Shown piece by piece: positions 27,521 to 35,634 of a DNA stretch of 58,338 nt. The position numbers and the translations under genes are program-made. The DNA comes from an uncultured Alphaproteobacteria bacterium (lineage in GTDB: Bacteria; Pseudomonadota; Alphaproteobacteria; Micavibrionales; Micavibrionaceae): contig CAMLJM010000019.1 in assembly GCA_946480475.1 (NCBI GenBank), positions 1-58,338 of the forward strand, in the 5' to 3' direction. How positions within the stretch are numbered: the first letter of the stretch is position 1; each line of letters starts with the position of its first letter. Under the pieces are notes generated by a model. The model was not told the DNA's origin, ran no database searches, and saw only the letters and a list, made by a program, of their open reading frames with translations.

Positions 27521-28453
27521 ATGCCAAAGACCAAGTTCTGCCAAGGTATCTCGGATATTTCCGACAGTTATAACGCCTTTATTATCGACCAGTGGGGCGT
27601 ACTCCATAACGGTGAAAAGGCCTACGAAGGCGTCATTGATTGCCTCAAAGAACTGAAAAACCGGAATAAATATATCATTATTCTTTCAAATTCTGGCAAG
27701 CGTGCCGAAGAAAACAAGGTGCGCCTGCAGGAACTGGGTATTGGCCCCAGCCTTTATGACGAAATTGTAACCTCGGGCGAAATCACCTGGAGTGGTCTTG
27801 AAAAACAGGATGAAGGCTTCTTCAAAGATATTGGCAAAAAATGCTTCCTGATGAGCCGTGGCGGTGACACGTCCATTATTGATGGCCTTGATATCGAAGT
27901 GGTCAGCAAGATTGAAGACGCCGATTTCCTTCTGATTAGTGGTACCGACGCCCCGAAGAAGACAATGGTCGATTACTATGAACCCATCCTGCGTACGGCT
28001 ATCCGCCGCCGTTTAAAGGCTATTTGCGCCAACCCTGACAGCCAGGCGCTGATTGGGGAAAGCTATGTCCTCGGGCCTGGCATGATCGCGCGTCGCTATG
28101 AAGATTTTGGCGGTGTTGTGCATTACATCGGCAAGCCGCATAAGCCAATTTTCCAGCACTGCATAAAACTTCTGCAGGCGCAGGAAATTTACCCAGGCGA
28201 CACAGTGATGCTGGGCGATACCATGGCGCATGATATTCTGGGTGCTGCGGGTGTGAATATTGATACATGCCTTGTGAAAAGCGGTTTGCATTTTGGTACA
28301 TTCAAGAACTGCAAGACGCCGTATGAGGTTGATCGTGCACTGAATGTGCTGGTGTTGCAGTATAACAACGTGAGACCAACCTATCTGGTCAACCGCGTGA
28401 ATTGGGGCAAGGCGTTGCCTGACCGTAAGCACAAGAAGCGTAAAACCGCTTAA
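27521..28453 (+). CDS. HAD-superfamily hydrolase, class IIA-like (TIGR01459 type)
   Basis: The product has about 310 residues. I start it at the ATG at 27521, which follows TTTTGGGGGAAG at a suitable distance; an earlier in-frame start at 27458 has no such site. HAD motif I reads FIIDQWGVLHNG (nucleophile Asp, but Trp where many HADs have the second Asp), motif II ILSNSGKR, then CANPDS, GKPHKPIF (Lys) and motif IV MLGDTMAHDILGAAG. This is the alphaproteobacterial HAD-IIA-like family of unknown substrate. Its stop lies two bases from the stop of the convergent patatin gene. Confidence 0.88.
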   Translation: MPKTKFCQGISDISDSYNAFIIDQWGVLHNGEKAYEGVIDCLKELKNRNKYIIILSNSGKRAEENKVRLQELGIGPSLYDEIVTSGEITWSGLEKQDEGFFKDIGKKCFLMSRGGDTSIIDGLDIEVVSKIEDADFLLISGTDAPKKTMVDYYEPILRTAIRRRLKAICANPDSQALIGESYVLGPGMIARRYEDFGGVVHYIGKPHKPIFQHCIKLLQAQEIYPGDTVMLGDTMAHDILGAAGVNIDTCLVKSGLHFGTFKNCKTPYEVDRALNVLVLQYNNVRPTYLVNRVNWGKALPDRKHKKRKTA

Positions 28454-28455
28454 AA

Positions 28456-29436
28456 TCAGCCTTTAGATCTCAGCAGAAGAATCTCGACTGCCGACATAAT
28501 CTCGGGCAGTTTGCGCTCGACGGATTCTTCACCTTCCTTGATCAAATCGCTGGCACGTTCGAATTCCAGCAATCCGACATGGCCGATACGGGGCTTGATA
28601 TGAACGTCAGGGGGATCACCTGCAAGGCGTGAACGTGTCAGACGGTCCTGAATAATATTCAGTGACGATACCATGACACCAAACAGGCTGGGGCTATTAC
28701 CCTCACGGCGGAACATGCGGCTGGTCAATGATGTTGTGCCCAATACCTCTTCGGCTTTTTCGCTTACATCCGGATCGCCGAACACATCAAACCCCAAAAT
28801 TGTCTGGTAATTCGCACCGGGTTTCGTTGCTTTACCAATCAAATCACCATTCAGGTCGACCGCAATCGTAAGCCGTGCGCCCAGCGCCTGACAGGCGGAA
28901 ACGGGAACAGGGTTAACCAGCGCGCCATCAATCATCGTGCGACCATTCAGCGTCATGGGCGGGAAGATGCCGGGCAGGGCGAATGAAGCGCGCATGGCAT
29001 CAACAAATCTGCCCTTGCGCAGCCATACCTCATGACCTGTTACCAGATCGGTGGCAATCGAGACGAAGGGAAACTTCTGGTCTTCAATCAGCATGTCGCC
29101 AAAGTGATCTTCCAGAACGGTGCCCAGCTTACGTCCGCCGATCAGGCCCGCGCTGCGTACACGAAAATCAAGGTAACTAAAAATACGGCGGCGGTTCAGG
29201 GATAACGCCCAATCCTCCAGTTCATCCATTTTGCCGGCTAGGTAGCAACCACCAACAACCGCACCAATCGATGTCCCGGCAATAATACTGGGTTTGATAC
29301 CATAACGCGTGAGGGCCTTAATGACCCCAATATGGGTGAATCCGCGTGCCAGACCACTTCCCAGCGCCAATCCTATCCCGGCGGGCGGCGGCGGCAGGGG
29401 ACTTTGCGGATTTGTGGACTTGTCGGGCTCAGACAT
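28456..29436 (-). CDS. patatin-like phospholipase family protein
   Basis: The 326-residue product has the patatin fold motifs: oxyanion loop LGSGLARGFTHIGVIKAL (near 25-42), nucleophile elbow GTSIGAVVGG (Ser56), and the catalytic Asp in TMIDGALVNPVPV. It resembles RssA-type bacterial patatins, acting on lipid acyl esters, probably at the inner membrane face. A Pro-rich N-terminus (SPLPPPPAG) precedes the domain and no signal peptide is seen. The start has GGAGG 12 bases upstream. It diverges from the MsbA-like gene, the two starts lying 41 bases apart. Confidence 0.93.
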   Translation of the reverse strand: MSEPDKSTNPQSPLPPPPAGIGLALGSGLARGFTHIGVIKALTRYGIKPSIIAGTSIGAVVGGCYLAGKMDELEDWALSLNRRRIFSYLDFRVRSAGLIGGRKLGTVLEDHFGDMLIEDQKFPFVSIATDLVTGHEVWLRKGRFVDAMRASFALPGIFPPMTLNGRTMIDGALVNPVPVSACQALGARLTIAVDLNGDLIGKATKPGANYQTILGFDVFGDPDVSEKAEEVLGTTSLTSRMFRREGNSPSLFGVMVSSLNIIQDRLTRSRLAGDPPDVHIKPRIGHVGLLEFERASDLIKEGEESVERKLPEIMSAVEILLLRSKG

Positions 29437-29477
29437 TACGCTTGCAGGCCTCCATATGAATAGAGTATCACATTTCC

Positions 29478-31250
29478 ATGGTTCAGAACACCTCTAAGCC
29501 TTTGACCAAAATAGACTCTTCGACGCGCAGCCTTGTAAAACGGCTGGTGAATGATTACCTGCGCCCTTATTACAAGCTCCTCGCCTGGGCCATCTTTTTC
29601 ATGGTGCTGTCTTCGGCCATGACGGCGGCTTTTGCCAAGCTGGTCGAACCGATACTGGATGAGGTGCTGGTCAAAGGGCGCGAGAATATGATCCTGCCCG
29701 TAGGTCTCTCCGTGTTCCTTGTTTTCTTCGTAAGCGGTGTAGCGACCTATCTGCATACATTGCAAATGAACAAAATCGGCCAGTCGATTGTGGCTGACAT
29801 TCAGCGCGATCTTTTTGGCCGCTTCCTGGGACTGGATTTACGCTTCTTCCACGATAACCCCAGCGGCGAGCTGGTATCCCGTATCGTCAACGATGTGAAT
29901 ATTCTGCGTGGCACCGTTTCTGACGGTTTAACGGGTATTGGGAAAAGTCTTCTCACGCTTGTGCTGCTGATAGGCCTGATGTTCTGGCAGGATGCACACT
30001 TGACCGTGCTGGTATTCGTAATCTTCCCGGTTACTGCTTACGTTGTCGGAAAAGTGGGCAAGAAACTGCGCAAAATATCTGTAACGACGCAGACAGAAAC
30101 GGCCACCATGATGTACACGCTGGGCCAGATATTCCAGGGTATCCGTCAGGTAAAGGCTTATGGCATGGAATCATACGAAAGCGCACGTGCCGGTAAGGTC
30201 ATTGATCGCGTACGCAACCTTTCAATCAAGGCTACGCGTGTGGGGACGCTCGTGACGCCTTTGAATGAAGCGCTGCTAGGGCTGGCCCTGATGAGTGTCA
30301 TTATGTATGGCGGCTATCAGGTTACAGCAGGCAGCCTGACCACTGGCGAATTAATGTCGTTCATTACGGCGTTTGCATTGGCCTATGAACCGATTAAACG
30401 CCTTTCAAAACTTTATAATACAGTGCAGCAAGGCATGGGTGCCGCCGATCGCATTTTTGAAATGATGGATCGTCAGGCATCCATTTGCAATTTACCAGAC
30501 GCTAAAAATCTCAGCGTCATGCAGCCCGTTATCGTTTTCGAAGATGTCAGCTTTGATTATGGTGATGGCGATCAGGCGCTAAGGAATGTCAGTTTCATGG
30601 CCCCGGCAGGAAAAATGACGGCATTAGTGGGGCCGTCAGGTGCGGGCAAAACCACGGTTATCAACCTGATCCCACGTTTCTACGATGTTAATCAGGGCCG
30701 CATCCAGATTGATGGTGTGGATATTCGGGATCTCACTATCGAAAGCCTGCGCCGCAATATCGCATTCGTGTCTCAGGATATCACCATATTTGATGATACC
30801 GTGCGGACAAACATTGCTTATGGCCGTGAGGGGGCCACCGAGGCCGATATCGTCGCGGCGGCCAAATCAGCCGCCGCCCATGATTTCATTATGGCTTTGC
30901 CAGATGGATATAACACAGTCTTGGGCGAGGATGGCGTCAAGCTTTCCGGCGGCCAGCGTCAACGTATATCGATTGCCCGTGCGGTTCTCAGAAATGCACC
31001 CATATTGCTTCTGGATGAAGCAACATCGGCCCTCGATAATGAATCAGAACGTCTGATACAGGCGTCGCTAAATGAATTGCAAAAAGGGCGGACAACAATT
31101 GTGATTGCTCACCGGCTGTCCACTGTACAACACGCAGACCAGATTATCGTGCTTGAGGGTGGAAGCGTGGCAGAGCAGGGTACGCACGACTCATTGCTGG
31201 CCAAAGACGGGCTTTATGCGCGTATGTACGCGGCAGGCGTGAATGTGTGA
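29478..31250 (+). CDS. msbA: ABC exporter, MsbA-like (permease fused to ATPase)
   Basis: The 590-residue product has an N-terminal six-helix exporter domain (about residues 30-330) and a nucleotide-binding domain with GPSGAGKTTVINLIPRFYD (Walker A near 387), KLSGGQRQRISIARA (signature near 488), ILLLDEATSALDN (Walker B) and the H-loop IVIAHRLSTV. This half-transporter should act as a homodimer. It resembles the lipid A flippase MsbA in length and neighbours, but a general lipid or drug exporter is not excluded. The gene overlaps the next ORF by eight bases. Confidence 0.92.
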   Translation: MVQNTSKPLTKIDSSTRSLVKRLVNDYLRPYYKLLAWAIFFMVLSSAMTAAFAKLVEPILDEVLVKGRENMILPVGLSVFLVFFVSGVATYLHTLQMNKIGQSIVADIQRDLFGRFLGLDLRFFHDNPSGELVSRIVNDVNILRGTVSDGLTGIGKSLLTLVLLIGLMFWQDAHLTVLVFVIFPVTAYVVGKVGKKLRKISVTTQTETATMMYTLGQIFQGIRQVKAYGMESYESARAGKVIDRVRNLSIKATRVGTLVTPLNEALLGLALMSVIMYGGYQVTAGSLTTGELMSFITAFALAYEPIKRLSKLYNTVQQGMGAADRIFEMMDRQASICNLPDAKNLSVMQPVIVFEDVSFDYGDGDQALRNVSFMAPAGKMTALVGPSGAGKTTVINLIPRFYDVNQGRIQIDGVDIRDLTIESLRRNIAFVSQDITIFDDTVRTNIAYGREGATEADIVAAAKSAAAHDFIMALPDGYNTVLGEDGVKLSGGQRQRISIARAVLRNAPILLLDEATSALDNESERLIQASLNELQKGRTTIVIAHRLSTVQHADQIIVLEGGSVAEQGTHDSLLAKDGLYARMYAAGVNV

Positions 31251-32079
31251 TAAGAAGAAAGCAGAATGGAAACGCACAATGTGGCTGGCATTAGCAGGCT
31301 ATTTGATTGTGGTCGTCATTATGTTTGTGACCCAGCGCAGCTACCTCTATGTCCCATACCAGGTGTTTCCTAATCCGGCTTTGATTAACGTTGCTGATAT
31401 GCAGGTTATTGAGGTTACAACGGCTGATAATCTCAAACTAAAAGCGCTTTATAAGGCACCAGCTACACCTTCCATGCCTGTTATTGTCCTGTTCCATGGC
31501 AATGGCGGCAGTATCGCTATCCGGGGTTATCGCGCGCGAGATTTTATTGATGCCGGGGGCTACGGATTCCTGCTCGCAGAATATCGCGGCTATGCGTCTA
31601 ACCCGGGGAAGCCCACGGAAGAGGGGCTGTATAACGATGCAAGGGCTTACATGAAGTGGCTGACTGGGGAACAGAAAATTTCCCAGAATCGTATTGTGCT
31701 ATATGGCGAATCGCTGGGCACCGGCATAGCCACGCAGATGGCGCTGGAATACGCGGATGTAAAAGCTCTGGTGCTTGAAGCGCCTTATACAACCATGCCT
31801 GCTGTGGCACAAAAGCATATGTTCTGGCTGCCGGCATATTGGCTTGTTCGCGATCGCTATAACAATATTGATAAGATTGAACGGGTAAAGTCGCCGTTAT
31901 TGGTTATGCATGGCCAGAAGGATGGTGTTGTCCCCTATAAACATGGCGCAAAGGTTTTCCAGAACGCTAAAACAAAAAAACGTCTGGAAAGTTTTTCGGA
32001 AGGCAATCATGTGAACCTGTATCAATTCGGGGCAGGTGAGAAAGTTCGTCATTTTCTGGCTGCGCATCCCTCTGATTGA
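31243..32079 (+). CDS. membrane-anchored alpha/beta hydrolase
   Basis: The 278-residue product has an N-terminal transmembrane segment (about 12-30, MWLALAGYLIVVVIMFV) and an alpha/beta hydrolase domain with LFHGNGGS (oxyanion), the nucleophile elbow YGESLGTG (Ser), the acid in VMHGQKDGVVPY and His in SEGNHVNLYQF. It resembles the COG1073 type of serine hydrolase (YfhR/ABHD13-like), facing the periplasm. The ATG lies inside the end of the ABC exporter gene (eight-base overlap), so it belongs to that operon. Substrate unknown. Confidence 0.9.
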   Translation: MCDKKKAEWKRTMWLALAGYLIVVVIMFVTQRSYLYVPYQVFPNPALINVADMQVIEVTTADNLKLKALYKAPATPSMPVIVLFHGNGGSIAIRGYRARDFIDAGGYGFLLAEYRGYASNPGKPTEEGLYNDARAYMKWLTGEQKISQNRIVLYGESLGTGIATQMALEYADVKALVLEAPYTTMPAVAQKHMFWLPAYWLVRDRYNNIDKIERVKSPLLVMHGQKDGVVPYKHGAKVFQNAKTKKRLESFSEGNHVNLYQFGAGEKVRHFLAAHPSD

Positions 32080-32121
32080 AACTATATTATGGGGGTATTC
32101 ATTCTTATCTAAGGATTGTCC

Positions 32122-32595
32122 ATGACCTGCGCCCATATCATGAATAAAAAGCCTCTGACCCTGACCCCTGATACAACAGTAGAAACGGCATTAAACCAGA
32201 TGAAAAAATCGGGCGCCAATGCTGCTCCTGTAACGGATTCGTCAGGGACAGTTATGGGCCTTTTTAGCCTGCGTAACCTGATCGAAAATATCCTTCCTGT
32301 TTCCATGGTTTCTGAATCCGGTTTATCAGGAATTGTTGTGAATGCGGCCCCTGGCCTGGATCTGCGTTTGCAGAAAGTCATGACACAGAATGTCGCGGCA
32401 GTTATGGACCGCCGTTTTTTATCCGTGTATCCGGATTCTCCTGAATCACGTGCAGCACAATTGATTGCTGAAAAAGGTGAAAGCGTGATTGTGCTGAATG
32501 AAAATACAGGCCGTTTAGAAGGCATGATCAGCGATCAGAACCTCATCGAAGGTTTATTGGACCTTGCTTCCGGCAAAGCTAAAAAGGCGAGCTGA
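32122..32595 (+). CDS. CBS-domain pair protein
   Basis: The product of about 157 residues consists of two CBS motifs: MTCAHIMNKKPLTLTPDTTV with VTDSSGTVMGLFSLRNLIE, then LQKVMTQNVAAVMDRRFLSV with VLNENTGRLEGMISDQNLIE. Such proteins bind adenine nucleotides and act as energy sensors in partner complexes. I start at the ATG at 32122, six bases after AAGGA; an in-frame TTG two codons earlier is possible. It has no other domain and sits between the hydrolase and the DUF192 gene. Confidence 0.9.
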   Translation: MTCAHIMNKKPLTLTPDTTVETALNQMKKSGANAAPVTDSSGTVMGLFSLRNLIENILPVSMVSESGLSGIVVNAAPGLDLRLQKVMTQNVAAVMDRRFLSVYPDSPESRAAQLIAEKGESVIVLNENTGRLEGMISDQNLIEGLLDLASGKAKKAS

Positions 32596-32601
32596 TACAG
32601 C

Positions 32602-33126
32602 ATGAAATCAACCAAGACCCTTGTTATTATAATTCTGATGGCCCTATTCGGGCTGGGCGGCGCATATGCTGTCGTTCAGTCGCCAACAAATGCTGAGGAA
32701 ATAAAGCAAGCAGGCCCGCCGTTGGCGCGTGATGACGAGCAGTCTGAAACGTTAGTCATTCAGGATAAAAAAGGTGAGAAACATTCATTCACGATAGAGG
32801 TAGCGCGTACCCCCCAGGAGCAGGCTTACGGACTTATGAACCGCAATAGCATGGAAAAGAACCACGGCATGCTGTTCCTGTTCCCCACAGAGGATGAGCG
32901 CTCCTTCTGGATGAAAAATACGCTTATCCCCCTCGATATGCTTTTTATCAAGGCTGACGGCACCATACATAATATTCATGACAGTGCAATTCCTCACGAT
33001 TTAACCCCGATTAATTCTCGTGGTCCCGTATTGGCTGTGCTGGAGTTGAACGGGGGGCGGGCAGCTGAACTAGGTATCAAGCCCGGAGACAGGGTTTTTT
33101 ACCGCGCCTTTGATCATTCTCCGTAA
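32602..33126 (+). CDS. DUF192 family protein
   Basis: The 174-residue product starts with a hydrophobic N-terminal segment (LVIIILMALFGLGGAYAVV) that is a signal anchor or uncleaved signal peptide, then a DUF192 domain (about 60-170) with FTIEVARTPQEQAYGLMNR, GMLFLFP, SFWMKNTLIPLDMLFI and VLELNGGRAAELGIKPGD. The family is a widespread periplasmic or membrane beta protein of unknown function. It lies six bases after the CBS gene and just before tRNA-Pro. Confidence 0.92.
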   Translation: MKSTKTLVIIILMALFGLGGAYAVVQSPTNAEEIKQAGPPLARDDEQSETLVIQDKKGEKHSFTIEVARTPQEQAYGLMNRNSMEKNHGMLFLFPTEDERSFWMKNTLIPLDMLFIKADGTIHNIHDSAIPHDLTPINSRGPVLAVLELNGGRAAELGIKPGDRVFYRAFDHSP

Positions 33127-33182
33127 AAACACGCAAATTTGGGGTTTTCTTTCTGGAAACAGGGTGTTAAGGTGGCGCCCGT

Positions 33183-33259
<77 letters not shown>

Positions 33260-33276
33260 CTCTTAAAAGGTATGTC

Positions 33277-33582
33277 ATGACCACTGTCCGTATCTATAAA
33301 CCCTCAAAATCAGCAATGCAGTCTGGCCGCGCCAAAGGCCAGAAATGGGTCATGGAAACGGAAACAGAGACAGCACGCCGCCCGGAAGATCTGATGGGCT
33401 GGGTAAGCTCTGGCGACACGCTCAATCAGGTTAAGATCAGCTTTGATACATTGGAAGACGCCATCAGCCACGCCACAGCGCAGGGCTGGGAATATACTGT
33501 TAGTATTCCGCAAGAACGTAAGCTGCAGCCGCGCAATTACGGCGACAAATTCCGCTATATTCCTACCGAGAAAAGAAGCTAG
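33277..33582 (+). CDS. ETC complex I subunit (NDUFS4-like)
   Basis: The 101-residue product begins TTVRIYKPSKSAMQSGRAKG and contains KWVMETETETARRPEDLMGW (near 24-43), TLNQVKISFDTLEDAISHA and a Tyr/Arg-rich C-terminus, the signature of the NDUFS4/ETC complex I family, an accessory subunit of NADH:ubiquinone oxidoreductase found in mitochondria and alphaproteobacteria. It is monocistronic by context, lying between tRNA-Pro and tRNA-Arg. Confidence 0.95.
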   Translation: MTTVRIYKPSKSAMQSGRAKGQKWVMETETETARRPEDLMGWVSSGDTLNQVKISFDTLEDAISHATAQGWEYTVSIPQERKLQPRNYGDKFRYIPTEKRS

Positions 33583-33607
33583 TATAGGGCTGGCGTATTC
33601 ATCTATT

Positions 33608-33684
33608 GGTCCCGTAGCTCAACTGGATAGAGCATCTGCCTTCTAAGCAGAGGGTTGCAGGTTCGAGTCCTGCCGGGATCGCCA
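33608..33684 (+). tRNA. tRNA-Arg (TCT)
   Basis: A complete 77-nt cloverleaf folds here, starting GGTCCCGTAGCTCAACTGG. The anticodon loop is CTTCTAA with anticodon TCT in a CTGC/GCAG stem. The T arm is GCAGGTTCGAGTCCTGC, the acceptor arms are GGTCCCG/CGGGATC (one G-T pair), and CCA is encoded at the end. Confidence 0.97.
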
Positions 33685-33774
33685 TTATCATTATGAAATG
33701 ATCTGATCAATCTGCATGCGCATTATTGCTGTTTATTGCGTCTGATGCGTATTTTCCAAAATAAAAATCTGTAG

Positions 33775-33809
33775 AAAAAAAGGTCCGGAGACCTTTTGGA
33801 TCTCCGGAC
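33775..33809 (-). terminator. minus-strand terminator-like hairpin, no gene upstream
   Basis: On the minus strand GTCCGGAGA (33809-33801) pairs with TCTCCGGAC (33791-33783) around a 9-base loop, followed by a CC and then a run of seven T (33781-33775). It points out of the AT-rich stretch towards tRNA-Arg. No convincing minus-strand coding gene lies upstream, so it may end a small RNA. Confidence 0.6.
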
Positions 33810-34382
33810 AAACGGCGGTAATAGAGGGTGTGTACATTCTTTATATGCCACTTCCGGAACGGCTGCAAGAGGAAAAAATCAAATTTGTAATTTTTTTTAT
33901 CCAATTTCGAAACTTTCTGGAATATTCGAGATTGATCGTATTTAAACTATAAATAAAATAATTAAAAATAAGTAAATATTACAATCTAATTAGTAATTGT
34001 TAGTTTAGAAATAGCAATAAATAACATGAGTTTGGTAATTTTCTACTTATTTTACTATATATAGTACTAGTAATAGTTCTGAATCTAAATTAGTCACTTG
34101 TTATATTCCAAAGAATACGTTCTCGTTCAAAAACATTACTATCTTGAGGTTTTCCTGAAAATTTAGGTGAGAATCGTTCTCGCAAGAGCAATTATCCATA
34201 ACAATAAAATCTTGTTTCTTTACGTATTACCTAGATAATACGACACAAAAAACTAAAACTTTTAGAGACGGATTCTCCTCCAATACCCGTATCAGGGCGG
34301 TGCTTTATATCAGGTGAATCGCAATTCACGGATGAGAGCTTTTTCTTAATCACTAATTGAGTATATGAAAAAGGAGATTCTA
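33810..34382. other. AT-rich stretch without a recognisable gene
   Basis: About 570 bases of strongly A/T-rich sequence hold no ORF with a believable start and ribosome binding site. Visible structure is limited to the palindrome GAGAA-TCG-TTCTC (34169-34181, Fur-box-like), a hairpin GTGAAT-CGCA-ATTCAC (34314-34329), and the minus-strand terminator to the left. The right end is the promoter and leader region of the secreted-protein gene at 34383. The composition differs from the flanking genes, consistent with acquired or regulatory DNA. Confidence 0.6.
34168..34182. promoter_or_regulatory. Fur-box-like palindrome
   Basis: TGAGAATCGTTCTCG is a near-perfect 7-1-7 inverted repeat of the type bound by Fur-family regulators (compare TGATAATNATTATCA). 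It lies about 200 bases before the secreted-protein gene at 34383 and could control it or an unseen RNA. The match is by eye only. Confidence 0.3.
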
Positions 34383-35051
34383 ATGAGTAAAATGCTAAGA
34401 AATTTTGGTTTAGCTACTGCTGTAGTCGCGGGAGGAACAGGAGCGCAAGCGCAGGAGGCTACTCTCTATAATTTTATTCCTCAGCCTAGCCCTGATGTAG
34501 GGTTCATGATTGGAAATTGTCAGTTTGATGTGGAAACAACGGGGAGAGGGAAGCCCCTGCAAATTCTGGCGGAGTGCCGGGAAAGCAGAACAGACAAGCA
34601 TAAGTGGATGAGAAGCCGGCAGGCATGGACATTACCCGGGGTTCCCGCACCAGAAGGATATAGGCGCGTGGGGGATATTCCGGAGCTGGGGCTTGGCACT
34701 AAATTTCGCTATGCCGTCAACAATCAACAAGTGAATCTATTTACGAATGCAAAGATTGGTAATGATGATCCGGACAGAAATAAGGCTAAATATTTCAACA
34801 CTATGCCAAGTGTAACTGATGACTTCGGATGGCCCGCCGATATCCTGTCTACAACAGGTTATTATAAACAATATAATTCCGGAGAGTACGCGGAGATGTC
34901 GCAGGGGGCCTGCAAAGTTGACCGTTACTATAGCGACAGGGGCATCGTCTGGATGTTCCAGCACGGAAGCCGAAAGGCAGGCTGTGGGAGTATGTCAGAT
35001 GGCAGGATGGAGCCATTAACAATAACCCAATTTCCTGCGCTAAATCCGTAG
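34383..35051 (+). CDS. secreted protein of unknown function
   Basis: The product has about 222 residues. The ATG at 34383 is six bases after AAAAAGGAG, a strong ribosome binding site; the ATG at 34365 would have this site inside the gene. The signal peptide is SKMLRNFGLATAVVAGG with cleavage after GAQA. The mature part has Trp/Tyr-rich segments (KWMRSRQAWTLPGVP, YRRVGDIPELGLGTKFRYAV) and four Cys: two near the N-terminus (GNCQFDVETTGR, LAECRESR) and two near the C-terminus (GACKVDRYY, KAGCGSM). I do not recognise the family. It stands alone between AT-rich intergenic regions, so it may be a single-gene acquisition. Confidence 0.8.
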   Translation: MSKMLRNFGLATAVVAGGTGAQAQEATLYNFIPQPSPDVGFMIGNCQFDVETTGRGKPLQILAECRESRTDKHKWMRSRQAWTLPGVPAPEGYRRVGDIPELGLGTKFRYAVNNQQVNLFTNAKIGNDDPDRNKAKYFNTMPSVTDDFGWPADILSTTGYYKQYNSGEYAEMSQGACKVDRYYSDRGIVWMFQHGSRKAGCGSMSDGRMEPLTITQFPALNP

Positions 35052-35201
35052 GATTTTATTTGCTAATGAGCGGGGATGGCGTGAGTAATTATGCCACCCC
35101 CGTCAGGGTTACGGACTTTCATTTTACCTAAATTCAGGAATTTATCCTCCCCGTGTTCGTTAGTAATTTGAATAGCTAATAACAGAGAGTGGAGATAAAA
35201 A

Positions 35202-35345
35202 ATGGCACATAATTTTAGAGCTTGGTGGCACAATATCTTCTGTAGCAAACAGAGTAAAAAAGTTGAGCGGGCTATTGATGAAGCAGGTGAGGAATCTTTC
35301 CCGGCCAGCGATCCGCCAGCTTACAAATCAATTACTAAAGATTGA
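35202..35345 (+). CDS. 47-residue protein with SFPASDPPA motif
   Basis: A short ORF of 48 codons with GGAG eight bases before ATG encodes MAHNFRAWWHNIFCSKQSKK followed by VERAIDEAGEESFPASDPPA and a short basic tail. The EESFPASDPP motif is widespread in very small proteins of alphaproteobacteria and other bacteria, mostly of unknown function. The strong motif, the ribosome binding site and a terminator 26 bases after the stop make this a real gene rather than chance. The AT-rich 150 bases before it hold no other gene. Confidence 0.8.
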   Translation: MAHNFRAWWHNIFCSKQSKKVERAIDEAGEESFPASDPPAYKSITKD

Positions 35346-35371
35346 TATTGAGGTTCAAAGCATAATGTTTG

Positions 35372-35398
35372 GCCTGCCTTAATATAGGCAGGCTTTTT
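35372..35398 (+). terminator. intrinsic terminator after the small SFPASDPP gene
   Basis: GCCTGCC and GGCAGGC are perfect 7-base arms around an AT-rich loop, followed by five T. The position right after the 47-residue gene supports that gene being real. Confidence 0.92.
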
Positions 35399-35423
35399 CA
35401 TGTCTGGAATAAAAGGGGGAAAG

Positions 35424-35498
35424 TGGCTCCTCGAGCAGGATTCGAACCTGCGACCAATCGATTAACAGTCGATTGCTCTACCGCTGAGCTATCGAGGA
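35424..35498 (-). tRNA. tRNA-Asn (GTT)
   Basis: A complete 75-nt cloverleaf on the minus strand starts TCCTCGATAGCTCAGCGG. The anticodon loop is CTGTTAA (anticodon GTT) in a TCGA/TCGA stem, the T arm is GCAGGTTCGAATCCTGC, and the acceptor arm TCCTCGA/TCGAGGA is followed by G and CCA. Confidence 0.97.
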
Positions 35499-35573
35499 AC
35501 AACGGGGCTTATCACTAATGCCTTCAGCGCGGGTTGTCAATGTTTCCCAAGCCTTTAGTCGTATTTTTCTGAT

Positions 35574-35607
35574 AAAAAAATCAACCCCGGCTATAGGAAC
35601 CGGGGTT
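35574..35607 (-). terminator. intrinsic terminator after ctpA
   Basis: On the minus strand AACCCCGG (35607-35600) pairs with CCGGGGTT (35590-35583), then GATTTTTTT follows. It lies 28 bases after the ctpA stop. Confidence 0.9.
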
Positions 35608-35634
35608 GTGTTAACATAATTAAAACGTGCTGAT

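Noticed and set aside
33707..33904. 65-codon minus-strand ORF in the AT-rich spacer
   Set aside because: A strong terminator hairpin lies inside it and no ribosome binding site or motif is present.
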